Shown here in pieces: positions 17,538 to 24,940 of a stretch of 47,879 nucleotides of DNA (its first letter is position 1; every line of letters begins with the position of its first letter). Below the pieces are notes generated by a model. The model did not search any database, was not told where the DNA came from, and saw only the letters and a list, made by a program, of their open reading frames with translations. The stretch is from Nitrospirota bacterium (GTDB lineage: Bacteria > Nitrospirota_A > Leptospirillia > Leptospirillales > Leptospirillaceae). The position numbers and the translations under genes are program-made. The stretch lies in NCBI GenBank assembly GCA_021844645.1, contig JAKBTA010000003.1:1-47879 (forward strand), written 5' to 3'.

Positions 17538-18644
17538 TTACTGTCCGGGATGATCATCAAGATGGATCGCTCGAACAAGATTTCGGCCATCCTGCTTTGC
17601 CTGATACAGAGCCTTGTCCGCCAACGAAAAAAACCGCTCGAAATCGGAAAGTGCGCCATAGTCTCCACCAGAAAGACCGATACTGAGGGTTACATGATTC
17701 TTTTGACTCCCTGGAAGAAAAATTCTGGGCGAATCGACTCCAGTTGGCAACTCCTTCTGAATTCTTTCAGCCTTCTCAACGATCGTTTCCAATGCCTCCC
17801 CTTCAAAAACCACAAGAAACTCATCCCCGCCCCAGCGGCAAAAAGAAAAAATCATCTCTTCGAGCTGTCTTGCAACAAAAAGCACCAGCTGTCTGAGAAA
17901 AAGATCGCCGGCCGCATGACCATGCTGATCGTTGAGCGCCTTGAAGTGATCTGCGTCGAATACCATAAAAACAATCCTTTTTCCGACAAAGCTTCCCTGC
18001 TTTCGCTGAAGCCCGCGCCGATTCAGGATTCCTGTGAGGGGATCGAGATTGGCTTCAATCGAGGAGGCCATCAACTGCTTGTTTGCCGTCAGGATGTCGT
18101 TGCCCATTTTTTTGATTGTGGAAAGAAGATCCCGGGACTCCTCAGTGATTTTCTGAAACACTGTCTTTGCCTCTTCAAGCGACTTTGACTGATTGAGGAT
18201 TTCAACGTTTCGTTCAAGTTTGAAAGACGCTTTTTCCAGTGTTCCCGAAACTTGGGAGATCATCTGATTTAAAAAGAGAACCGTTCTCTGAAACTGCTTT
18301 TTGTCTTCAAGAACTTCTTTCAGAAAGTTCCGGTTCCGGGTCAGGATGTCTTTCAGGATAAAATGAACCTCCCTCCCCGTCTCCCTTTCGGACAAAAGAT
18401 GAAATTGGGGCAGAAGCCTGCCAAGGGCTTCAAGCTGCCGCAGAGTCCAGGAGTCCTCTTCCATCTGGGCAAAAATGGAAGAAACTTCAAGAAGGTCGCA
18501 CAAAGTCTCTTTTCCGGGAGGAACCTCCATCCGAAAATAGGCTTCAGCATAGTTCCATGGGGTGGGTGGCAATCCTTCCCGGCTGAGATGACGAAGAGTC
18601 TCTGCGGCCAGTTCAGAAGGTTTTTTATGCGTTGGATCTCCCAC
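17538..18644 (-). CDS. Cytoplasmic GGDEF-domain diguanylate cyclase
   Basis: A 368-residue protein with no membrane segments. The first 195 residues are helical with heptad character (about 100-195) and probably serve as a sensory or dimerisation module of no recognised family. The GGDEF domain starts at NLDPLTGILNRRG (about 200); the active-site loop RWGGDEF is intact at 272-276, so synthesis of c-di-GMP is expected. The positions five residues upstream of the loop read EMIF rather than RxxD, so the product-inhibition I-site is missing. The start is GTG with AAGGAG ten bases upstream. It may be co-transcribed with recG. Confidence 0.88.
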   Translation of the reverse strand: MGDPTHKKPSELAAETLRHLSREGLPPTPWNYAEAYFRMEVPPGKETLCDLLEVSSIFAQMEEDSWTLRQLEALGRLLPQFHLLSERETGREVHFILKDILTRNRNFLKEVLEDKKQFQRTVLFLNQMISQVSGTLEKASFKLERNVEILNQSKSLEEAKTVFQKITEESRDLLSTIKKMGNDILTANKQLMASSIEANLDPLTGILNRRGLQRKQGSFVGKRIVFMVFDADHFKALNDQHGHAAGDLFLRQLVLFVARQLEEMIFSFCRWGGDEFLVVFEGEALETIVEKAERIQKELPTGVDSPRIFLPGSQKNHVTLSIGLSGGDYGALSDFERFFSLADKALYQAKQDGRNLVRAIHLDDHPGQ

Positions 18645-18909
18645 GTCAGGAATACTCCTTAGGTTGAAGGAAAAGCCGGACAGACAGCAACAGCCACCAC
18701 ACGATACTGTCCGATAGAAGAAAAGACAAAAAAACGTTGATATTTTCCAAAACCCGGAAAAATTACCAGCTATTCTAATACACCGATGGAAAATATCAAG
18801 AATACCAATGAAAACGTATCGCGCTCATCAACAGGATGACCTTCTGAAAAGAGGGCAGTGCGAAGACAACAATCCGAAGGCAGAAGAGAAAAAGAACAGG
18901 GAGAGTGAC

Positions 18910-18938
18910 TTGATTTTGGTTCTTTTTCTCTCTAGAAT
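18910..18938 (+). promoter_or_regulatory. sigma70 promoter for rpmB
   Basis: TTGATT at 18910-18915, a 17-base spacer, and TAGAAT at 18933-18938, 45 bases before the rpmB start. The rest of the 340-base divergent region (18645-18983) holds no gene; it is AT-rich around 18730-18800. Confidence 0.65.
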
Positions 18939-18983
18939 GAAGAGGTTTTGTGGATGGATCCTGTTTAAAGAAAGGTAAGAACC

Positions 18984-19175
18984 GTGGCCAAAGAATGTGC
19001 AGTATGTGGCAAGACAAAGGTAATGGGCAACCAGATCAGCCACTCCCACAGGGTCAGCAAAAGGGCATTTCGCCCCAACTTACAGCCTGTCAGGGCGATG
19101 ATCAACGGAGCGGCAAAACGCTTGCAGGTCTGCACCCGTTGCATTAGAAGCGGAAAAGTCCAAAAAGCCCTTTAG
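18984..19175 (+). CDS. rpmB: 50S ribosomal protein L28
   Basis: A 63-residue L28 of the zinc-binding type: CxxC at residues 5 and 8 (ECAVCGK) and a second CxxC at 50 and 53 (QVCTRC). The body contains the L28 signature ISHSHRVSKRAFRPNLQ. The start is a GTG with AAAGG upstream. It is a single-gene unit with its own promoter and a following hairpin. It is not paired with rpmG, as it is in some bacteria. Confidence 0.95.
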   Translation: MAKECAVCGKTKVMGNQISHSHRVSKRAFRPNLQPVRAMINGAAKRLQVCTRCIRSGKVQKAL

Positions 19176-19203
19176 CCCTTCCGTTTCTGTCAGTAAAGAT
19201 ATT

Positions 19204-19228
19204 GGAGGAGCACTCTTTCCGCTCCTCC
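19204..19228 (+). terminator. Terminator-like hairpin after rpmB
   Basis: Perfect eight-base arms GGAGGAGC / GCTCCTCC around a nine-base loop, 28 bases after the rpmB stop. The following bases are only moderately T-rich (TTCATCC). Confidence 0.6.
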
Positions 19229-19297
19229 TTCATCCAATCCCGCTATTATCGAACACTGTATGCCCGTCCTGTCAGGGACGCTTCAGGAAAACTCCAC

Positions 19298-19663
19298 CTA
19301 TACCGCAGCAATCGCCTCAATCTCGATCCTTGACGATTTTGGCAAGCCAGCAACACCAATTGTCGAACGAGCTGGATAAGGTTCCCCGATCAATCGCGAG
19401 TAAACGGCATTCATTTCAGGGAAATCGTTGAGATCCGTCAGAAAAACGGTAACTTTCAAAACCGATTTCCAGTCAAGACCATAAGACTTCAGAACTCCCG
19501 CGATATTGAGAATCACCCGCTCTGTCTGGATCGAGATCCCACCCTCAACGAGATTTCCCGAATCCGGGTCAAGAGGAATCTGTCCCGACAAAAAAAGAAG
19601 ATTTCCATGGCGTCTTGCAATCTGATATGGACCAACAGGGACGGGAAAAGCATTTACGCTCAT
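19298..19663 (-). CDS. ridA: RidA (YjgF/YER057c/UK114) family reactive-intermediate deaminase
   Basis: A 121-residue protein. Signature segments are PVGPYQIARRHGNLLFLSGQIPLDP near the start, VLKVTVFLTDLNDFPEMNAVY in the middle, and YPARSTIGVAGLPKSSRIEIEAIA at the end, including the Arg in PARS that holds the substrate carboxylate and the terminal IE-E-A. RidA hydrolyses enamine/imine intermediates released by PLP enzymes. The ATG follows directly on the TAA of the upstream small gene; AGAGGAG precedes it. Confidence 0.92.
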   Translation of the reverse strand: MSVNAFPVPVGPYQIARRHGNLLFLSGQIPLDPDSGNLVEGGISIQTERVILNIAGVLKSYGLDWKSVLKVTVFLTDLNDFPEMNAVYSRLIGEPYPARSTIGVAGLPKSSRIEIEAIAAV

Positions 19664-19846
19664 TTACACTCCTCTGAATGTTGCTCCCAGGAAGGCTCCG
19701 ATCAGCGCATACCATGGGATAGAAACCTTGGGGTCTCCATTCATCCGGCAGACAGTACCGGAGCAAAACCCCTTTCGATTGACCCTTGAGATCAACAGGC
19801 CAAACAAAGCCCCTCCGAGCGCGCCCAGAAGCAAACGCACAATCAT
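19664..19846 (-). CDS. Small two-helix membrane protein (DUF6132-like)
   Basis: A 60-residue protein with two hydrophobic helices (LLLGALGGALFGLLI and WYALIGAFLGATF). The loop between them contains GFCSGTVCRMNGDPKVS. The Cys-x4-Cys loop between two helices, followed by N-x-P, resembles the small proteins annotated DUF6132 (usually C-x-x-x-x-C-P-I-x-x-N-P), whose function is unknown. GGAGG sits five bases before the ATG at 19846; the frame continues further upstream but antisense to the glutaredoxin gene. It is directly upstream of ridA and divergent from the glutaredoxin-like gene, so the cysteines may be redox-linked. Confidence 0.65.
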   Translation of the reverse strand: MIVRLLLGALGGALFGLLISRVNRKGFCSGTVCRMNGDPKVSIPWYALIGAFLGATFRGV

Positions 19847-19934
19847 AAAAACCTCCCCTGGTGGAATAGAGACAGAAGCTTCCACTACACTATCCGGACA
19901 GACACAACAACACAATACTGAATCTGGAGGAACG

Positions 19935-20198
19935 ATGGTTAAAGTAACGCTTCTTACCGCCACATGGTGCCCCACCTGCCCCCCCGTCAAACGTTTCTGG
20001 GAAAAACTGGCAGACGAACAGGATATCGAATATACAGAAGTTGATATTGAATCACCAGAAGGTGCCCTTCTTCGGGAAGAGCACCAGATCCAGACGGTTC
20101 CATCCACCCTTATCAATAACAGGCTTTATTTTTCAGGCATGCCTGAAAGACAGAGGGCAAGCGACATTATTCGGACACTCAACGGCTCGGCGCAGTAG
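19935..20198 (+). CDS. Glutaredoxin-like thiol protein
   Basis: An 87-residue protein with a minimal thioredoxin fold: VTLLTATWCPTCPPVKRFW carries the CPTC active site (Cys12, Cys15), then YTEVDIES, and TVPSTLINN provides the cis-proline. Its size and the EVDI strand fit glutaredoxin/NrdH-like proteins rather than thioredoxin. GGAGG lies four bases before the ATG at 19935. It probably reduces disulfides or mixed disulfides in the cytoplasm. Its stop codon overlaps the end of the convergent cytochrome b gene by 20 bases. Confidence 0.82.
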   Translation: MVKVTLLTATWCPTCPPVKRFWEKLADEQDIEYTEVDIESPEGALLREEHQIQTVPSTLINNRLYFSGMPERQRASDIIRTLNGSAQ

Positions 20199-21561
20199 GG
20201 TCAGGCCACCCTGCCCTTCCAAGAGACGAGACATACTGGGCGAGATCGTGAAGCTGATCCGGCTTCAAAAATGTAAACTTCGGCATCGGGGAATTCGGGA
20301 AGTGGGCCCCCGAGTTCAGAAACTGTACCTGAAGCCAATGCTCCGAGTGACCAGCGAGTCCCTCTTCGGAGAGGTCAGGACCTATCTTGCCACCCTTTCC
20401 GTTAAGCATATGGCACCCCATGCATCCACTGTGATCAAAGACAATTTTTCCACGGGCCATGGCGCTTCTGTCAAGGGATACCATTGGCTTGTACCCGGCT
20501 TCAGCCTCCAGGGAAAGGACAATGATCAGGGCAAGACTCAAAAGAATCGTCGAAACAACCACGGGACGCTTGTAGGGAGAGCGTTCAGGACTTTTATCAA
20601 AAAACGGCCAGAGCACAAGCAGGATACCGACGATAAGAGGTATCCCGAGAACCCCGGCAATCTCCGGGCGGATCATCTTCAACAGCTGGAAAACCCAGTC
20701 AAAGTACCAGGCGGGGGTTGGAGAGTAGGTTGAGTTTGCCGGATTCGCCATCGCCTCAAGACCTGGTGGAAAAAGGATGGCAAGCGTTGCCACCAGGATA
20801 AAGATAAACAGCATCCCGAGAGAGTCCATCAAAACCTGTCTCGGATAAAAAAACTCTTTCTTGTTTTCAAGCTCGGACGGAGTCCCCCTAAAGGGTCCCG
20901 CAGGTCCGACCCGGCGAAAAATAACCATGTGCAAGGTAAAGAATCCGATAAACAAGGACGGAAGAACCATGGTGTGAATGGCAAAGAAGTGGGAAAGGGT
21001 CAAAGCCCCCAACCCTGTGCCTCCCCTGATTGCACTTTTGATCACAGGACCAACAACCGGGATGATCCCCATCATGTTTGTTCCCACGATCGTTCCCCAA
21101 TAGGCTCTTTCATCCCACGGGAGAAGATAGCCGGTAAAGGCAGCGACCATCGTCAATGCCAGCAATACGACACCAACCAGCCACATGACCTCCCGCGGCC
21201 GCTTGTAGGCCCCCCATATGAAAACCTGAAGAAGATGGAGTCCCACCAGAATAACCATAACCGAAGCACCCCAGTAATGGAAGCCCCGGATCAAGCGCCC
21301 GACAGGAAGCTCCCCATATTTGAGGTGATCGATGTAATTGACACTGTCCCATGCATGGTCGGGTGTCCCGCCGTAGTCAAAAGCCAGCATGACACCTGTC
21401 ACGAACTGGATAATCAGCGAAAAAAGGACCATGCTCCCAAAAATATAAGCCCACCTTGCACCGCCCGGCATTGGCTCTGCAAGGAGAAACTGCATCAGGG
21501 ACCTTACTCTGATCCGTTCATCAAGATATTCCACCAGACGATTCGGGCGTGAAGAATGCAT
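20179..21561 (-). CDS. Cytochrome b fused to C-terminal cytochrome c (b6-type bc complex)
   Basis: A 460-residue membrane protein. First haem ligands are His95 and His109 (RGFHYWG...GLHLLQVF, 14 apart); the second pair, in FAIH and TLH, is 15 apart, as in cytochrome b6 rather than mitochondrial-type b. Helices resembling subunit IV follow. The Qo motif, normally PEWY, reads PAWYFDW. A last anchor helix leads to a cytochrome c domain with CMGCH at 380-384 and the axial Met in SPMPKF. The complex oxidises quinol, or runs in reverse in iron oxidisers, and passes electrons via the Rieske centre to the c domain. The ATG at 21561 is chosen because GGAGG lies eight bases upstream. It is 57 bases after the Rieske gene. 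Confidence 0.92.
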   Translation of the reverse strand: MHSSRPNRLVEYLDERIRVRSLMQFLLAEPMPGGARWAYIFGSMVLFSLIIQFVTGVMLAFDYGGTPDHAWDSVNYIDHLKYGELPVGRLIRGFHYWGASVMVILVGLHLLQVFIWGAYKRPREVMWLVGVVLLALTMVAAFTGYLLPWDERAYWGTIVGTNMMGIIPVVGPVIKSAIRGGTGLGALTLSHFFAIHTMVLPSLFIGFFTLHMVIFRRVGPAGPFRGTPSELENKKEFFYPRQVLMDSLGMLFIFILVATLAILFPPGLEAMANPANSTYSPTPAWYFDWVFQLLKMIRPEIAGVLGIPLIVGILLVLWPFFDKSPERSPYKRPVVVSTILLSLALIIVLSLEAEAGYKPMVSLDRSAMARGKIVFDHSGCMGCHMLNGKGGKIGPDLSEEGLAGHSEHWLQVQFLNSGAHFPNSPMPKFTFLKPDQLHDLAQYVSSLGRAGWPDPTAPSR

Positions 21562-21617
21562 GAGAGAGCCCTCCAAATGTTTAAAGAATTTCCAGCCAAC
21601 CAGTCAGGGAATCGACC

Positions 21618-22556
21618 TCAGGACAGCCTGACCTTTTGAGGGATCCCGACAACAAACTGCTCATAGACAATCGATATCGCCCCATCCTTGGAAACCCTGA
21701 CTGGCAGGGAGTCCATCGGCCTTGGCGCGGGACCGGAGACACGGTTTCCATTGATTTGATAGATGGAATGATGACATGGGCATATGAACTCTTTTCGTTC
21801 GGGCGTCCATTGAGGAGCACAGCCAAGATGGGGACAGACGGGAGAAAGGACTGTGAGCCTCGGGTCCGAATTTTTGGCCTCAAGCGGAGAGTCCAGCCCC
21901 TTGATCTGGTCTTCCGGTTTTGAATCCGGAGCGTCCGGATTTGAATGATGGATCAGCCATACGGTTCTTGAGACCGGAACCTTCATCCATCCGCTCACCG
22001 ACATTCCAAAGAAATTATGCGCAACCGGAGTATCAAGAGGGAGACTGTCCAGCATGATCCCAAGATCAACCCAGTGATCGGACACTTTCGTCTGGGTTGC
22101 GGTCAGGATATAGCCTCCGATGGGAACAACAAGGCTGACACCGATCATTGATGCGACCACAAGCGTCGACCTCGCCATAAAGTCCCTTCGGCTCATGGCA
22201 TGCTCTTCACCCATTTCCCGAACATCGCATGGCTTCAGTGTAACAAGGGCGCCAACTTCAATATGCGCGCCGGGCGGAAAAAACCAGGAAGGAACCTCTT
22301 CATAATCTTCAGGGTGAAATATGGGCCATTGGGAAAGTCCACCCGAATCCATTTTTTTCTTGAGATGAATCGATGAGGGGGAAACCTGCGAAACAAGGTC
22401 CATTGGCAGGCGGCGCAGGCCGGAAAGCTCGCGGACAACAAGCTCATCAATTTTTTTTTGGGTTTCGTGAAAAACAAGCTGCTCCAATGTTCCGACCTGT
22501 TTTCCCGAATGATCCACAACCGGGATCCCCATTCGAAAAACAACTGGCTCCGACAT
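21618..22556 (-). CDS. Rieske iron-sulfur protein with N-terminal PRC-barrel-like domain
   Basis: A 312-residue protein, longer than the usual 170-200. Residues about 5-65 (FRMGIPVVDHSGKQVGTL ... LRRLPMDLV) look like a PRC barrel. A twin-arginine-like SRRDFM and hydrophobic helix (about 120-145) follow, as in normal Rieske anchors. The Rieske cluster site is CPHLGC plus CPCHHS near residues 245-265, giving the two Cys and two His 2Fe-2S ligands and the two disulfide Cys. If the helix spans as usual, the PRC part would be cytoplasmic. GGAGGG lies four bases before the ATG at 22556. It is first in the operon with cytochrome b-c. Confidence 0.9.
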   Translation of the reverse strand: MSEPVVFRMGIPVVDHSGKQVGTLEQLVFHETQKKIDELVVRELSGLRRLPMDLVSQVSPSSIHLKKKMDSGGLSQWPIFHPEDYEEVPSWFFPPGAHIEVGALVTLKPCDVREMGEEHAMSRRDFMARSTLVVASMIGVSLVVPIGGYILTATQTKVSDHWVDLGIMLDSLPLDTPVAHNFFGMSVSGWMKVPVSRTVWLIHHSNPDAPDSKPEDQIKGLDSPLEAKNSDPRLTVLSPVCPHLGCAPQWTPERKEFICPCHHSIYQINGNRVSGPAPRPMDSLPVRVSKDGAISIVYEQFVVGIPQKVRLS

Positions 22557-22587
22557 GATTCCCTCCTGCAGAAAGGTTCTTTTTTTG

Positions 22588-22632
22588 ATGCAATTCACGT
22601 CCAGGGGTCAGGGTACTCCCCTCAAATTGCAT
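22588..22632 (-). promoter_or_regulatory. Nested palindrome in the leader of the Rieske operon
   Basis: Outer arms ATGCAATT (22588-22595) and AATTGCAT (22625-22632) enclose inner arms AGGGG and CCCCT (22603-22607, 22618-22622). The whole lies 31 bases before the Rieske ATG, behind an AT-rich stretch that probably contains the promoter. It could be an operator or an mRNA leader hairpin. Confidence 0.5.
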
Positions 22633-22717
22633 AATCAAACAGCATAAATCATTAAAAACATGCAAAATATTAAAGATTAAGCATTTGAGCAGAACAAGCT
22701 CTGAACGAAGAAAAGAG

Positions 22718-22752
22718 CGAACCCCCCATTATTTCTTGAAATGAAGGGTTCG
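22718..22752 (-). terminator. Rho-independent terminator of fabI
   Basis: CGAACCC / GGGTTCG outer stem with a CAT / ATG inner stem. On the minus strand it is followed by CTCTTTTCTTC. It starts 36 bases past the fabI stop. On the plus strand the hairpin is followed by AAAAAG only. Confidence 0.65.
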
Positions 22753-22787
22753 AAAAAGTGGAAGAAGTTTGCGCGAAAAGACTCTCG

Positions 22788-23609
22788 TTAAACCGCACCC
22801 GATCCGGGCAAAACCATCCCCAGAGCGTGGTAGCCCATGTCGACATGAACAAGCTCCCCTGTCACTCCCCTGAAGTAGGGAGACAAGAGAGAAACAGCAA
22901 CATCCGCAACTTCGGAGACGGTCAATTGATCTTTTATCGCCGATTGCTCGGAAACCGTCTTCACCATATCACCAAACCCCTTGATTGCACGACCTGAAGC
23001 CGTCTTGACCGGACCAGCCGACAACGAATTGACCCGGATTTTTCGACCCCCAAGATCATACGCCAGATAGCGGACTGCAGATTCCAGGGCTGCCTTCGCG
23101 ACCCCCATGACATTGTAGTGAGGAACAACACGCTCCGACCCAAGATAGGTCATTGCAATGATGGATCCGCCATCATTCATCCTGGGAAGAAGTGCTTTCG
23201 AGAGAGCCACAAGAGAAAACGCGCTGATTTCCTGGGCAAGAAGGTACCCCTTGCGACTGGTATCGACAAAGTGGCCATCGAGCTCTTCCCTTAAGGCAAA
23301 CGCAATGCTATGGACCACCCCATCAAGAAAAATGCCTGACTTTTCAAGTGTCGAGCAAAGAGAGCTCAATTGTCCCTCATCACAGACATCAAGGGGTTCA
23401 ACCAGAACTTTGTCGCCATCGGGGATATCCGAGAGGATCTTGCGGATATTTCCGAGTTGAGTCTCTCCCTGGTAGGTCAGGGTTATTTGCCCCCCCTCAC
23501 GAAGAATGGCCTCAGCAACAGCCCAGGCAATGGACCATCGATTTGCAATTCCTGTTACCAGAATATGGCGCCCTTTCAGCATCTGATTTCCAGACAAGCT
23601 ATCATTCAT
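22788..23609 (-). CDS. fabI: Enoyl-[acyl-carrier-protein] reductase (NADH), FabI
   Basis: A 273-residue short-chain dehydrogenase-type reductase. The NADH site is VTGIANRWSIAWAVAEAI, the FabI form of the Gly-rich loop. The catalytic Tyr-x6-Lys is in PHYNVMGVAKAALES, and SLSAGPVKTASG follows with the substrate-loop region. FabI carries out the last step of each fatty-acid elongation round and is the triclosan/isoniazid-class target. GGAGG lies seven bases before the ATG at 23609; the frame extends 65 codons further upstream, but that part overlaps the preceding gene. It lies 16 bases downstream of the exported propeller-like gene. Confidence 0.93.
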   Translation of the reverse strand: MNDSLSGNQMLKGRHILVTGIANRWSIAWAVAEAILREGGQITLTYQGETQLGNIRKILSDIPDGDKVLVEPLDVCDEGQLSSLCSTLEKSGIFLDGVVHSIAFALREELDGHFVDTSRKGYLLAQEISAFSLVALSKALLPRMNDGGSIIAMTYLGSERVVPHYNVMGVAKAALESAVRYLAYDLGGRKIRVNSLSAGPVKTASGRAIKGFGDMVKTVSEQSAIKDQLTVSEVADVAVSLLSPYFRGVTGELVHVDMGYHALGMVLPGSGAV

Positions 23610-23625
23610 CGTTTGACCTCCAGAA

Positions 23626-24822
23626 CTATTGGTGTGAGACGGCACCGGGATCCCCCTTTTTCGGGCTCGCCGAAAGAGGAGCCGTCTTGATGGAAGGAAG
23701 AAGAGGAGCTTTTCTTCCCGGAACAAGACCTGGCCCTTTTGCCGGAGCGAAAGACTTGGGTGGAGAGGAAAGCGTTTTTTTCGCGTCAGGAGCAAACGGC
23801 GCATACACCGGAGAAAGTGCGAAGCGCTCGAAACTGACGACTCCGGACGACGGATTCGAAGAGATCACAAAAACCCCGGTACCATCGTGGTTGAGCCGGG
23901 ACCACATCGGACGGCCATGCATCGAGACCTTCTGAACAGACTTGAGTGTCCGGATATCCTTCACAATCATCTCCTGTGCATCCGGGTAAAAGATCAGGAG
24001 AAAATTCGACAAAACCGGTCCGACCATTGTTCTCGGAGAATCATCACTATACCGGTGGTGAAAGGGGTCACCCGACTTTCTTCGGACCAGAAGCTCATTT
24101 TCGCAAAGAGCAGCAAGACCTCCTTCAGACAAGGGCAGAACAGTTGTAAGTCGTTCACAAAGATCCAGCGTCTCATCACGGGTGACCTGAAGGGTTTTTC
24201 CGTCAAGGATCAATATGCGGGAATGGCGCAATAGCGGTATATACAGGTCTTTTCCCAAAAAAGTGATTTCGTGAATCCTGTCGCCAAAAGCGGTCCAGCG
24301 CTCAACCTGATAAGAATCCGAATTCAGCCGGTAGAGGATATGCACCGCACCTGCCAGCAGAAAGGTACCGAAATCCCCGCGATATTCGACCACCGTCGGA
24401 TTTAATCCCGTAGGCAGATCTTTCATTTTTGAGGGATCATCAAGGGGAATGACGTGAAACACCCTGGAGTCGCCCTCTGTTACAAGAATATTTCTTTTTT
24501 TCCAGTCAAAAGTCGCATCCAGTGGCTTCAGAACATTGGATATCGTCTTGATGACCGCTCCTGTGCGGCTATCAAGAACAAGAATCTGGCCACTTTTCAT
24601 CAACGTCAGAAAAATGAGATGGGCTTCTTTGCTATATCCCATTCTCATCGTCTGGATCGGATAAGAGAGGCGATAGATTGGATGGGAATCAATCCTGACC
24701 GAAGAAATGGGCCTGGCAGCGGGCTTTGCCAGATGTATGTCACCACCAAATGAAGCTCCGGGAAAAAGGACCCTTAAGGCAAAGGACAGAACCAAAACAA
24801 AGACATTGAGCTTGAACTTCAT
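23626..24822 (-). CDS. Exported beta-propeller-like protein, unknown
   Basis: A 398-residue protein with a signal peptide (MKFKLNVFVLVLSFALRV ... GASFGG). The mature region repeats a pattern of short strands such as SGQILVLDSRTGAVIKTI, RILILDGKTLQVTRDET and GVFVISSNPSSGVVSFERF, typical of WD40/YVTN-type propellers. The last 60 residues are Pro-, Ala- and Lys-rich and probably disordered. No catalytic motif is seen. AAGGA precedes the ATG. It is immediately upstream of fabI, with which it may be co-transcribed, but no functional link is apparent. Confidence 0.65.
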   Translation of the reverse strand: MKFKLNVFVLVLSFALRVLFPGASFGGDIHLAKPAARPISSVRIDSHPIYRLSYPIQTMRMGYSKEAHLIFLTLMKSGQILVLDSRTGAVIKTISNVLKPLDATFDWKKRNILVTEGDSRVFHVIPLDDPSKMKDLPTGLNPTVVEYRGDFGTFLLAGAVHILYRLNSDSYQVERWTAFGDRIHEITFLGKDLYIPLLRHSRILILDGKTLQVTRDETLDLCERLTTVLPLSEGGLAALCENELLVRRKSGDPFHHRYSDDSPRTMVGPVLSNFLLIFYPDAQEMIVKDIRTLKSVQKVSMHGRPMWSRLNHDGTGVFVISSNPSSGVVSFERFALSPVYAPFAPDAKKTLSSPPKSFAPAKGPGLVPGRKAPLLPSIKTAPLSASPKKGDPGAVSHQ

Positions 24823-24890
24823 GTAATCCTTCGGCCATCAGGATAATCAATCATAAAACAAAATCAGCTGGGAAACGGTCTATCCCGGAT

Positions 24891-24927
24891 GGGGCTCCAG
24901 ATCGTGAAGCCCCTCCGTTGAGGAGGG
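24891..24927 (+). repeat. Two overlapping hairpins; TnpB/omega-RNA-like 3' end or terminator
   Basis: GGGGCT / AGCCCC (24891-24913) overlaps CCCTCC / GGAGGG (24911-24927). Read on plus, GTGAAGCCCCTCC-GTTGA-GGAGGG-TATCATC resembles the terminal hairpin of IS605/TnpB elements (GAAGCCCC...GGGG then a TCA-containing end). No transposase code is attached. It could also simply terminate the minus-strand gene that ends at 24941; there is no T-run to support that. Confidence 0.35.
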
Positions 24928-24940
24928 TATCATCCAGGGA

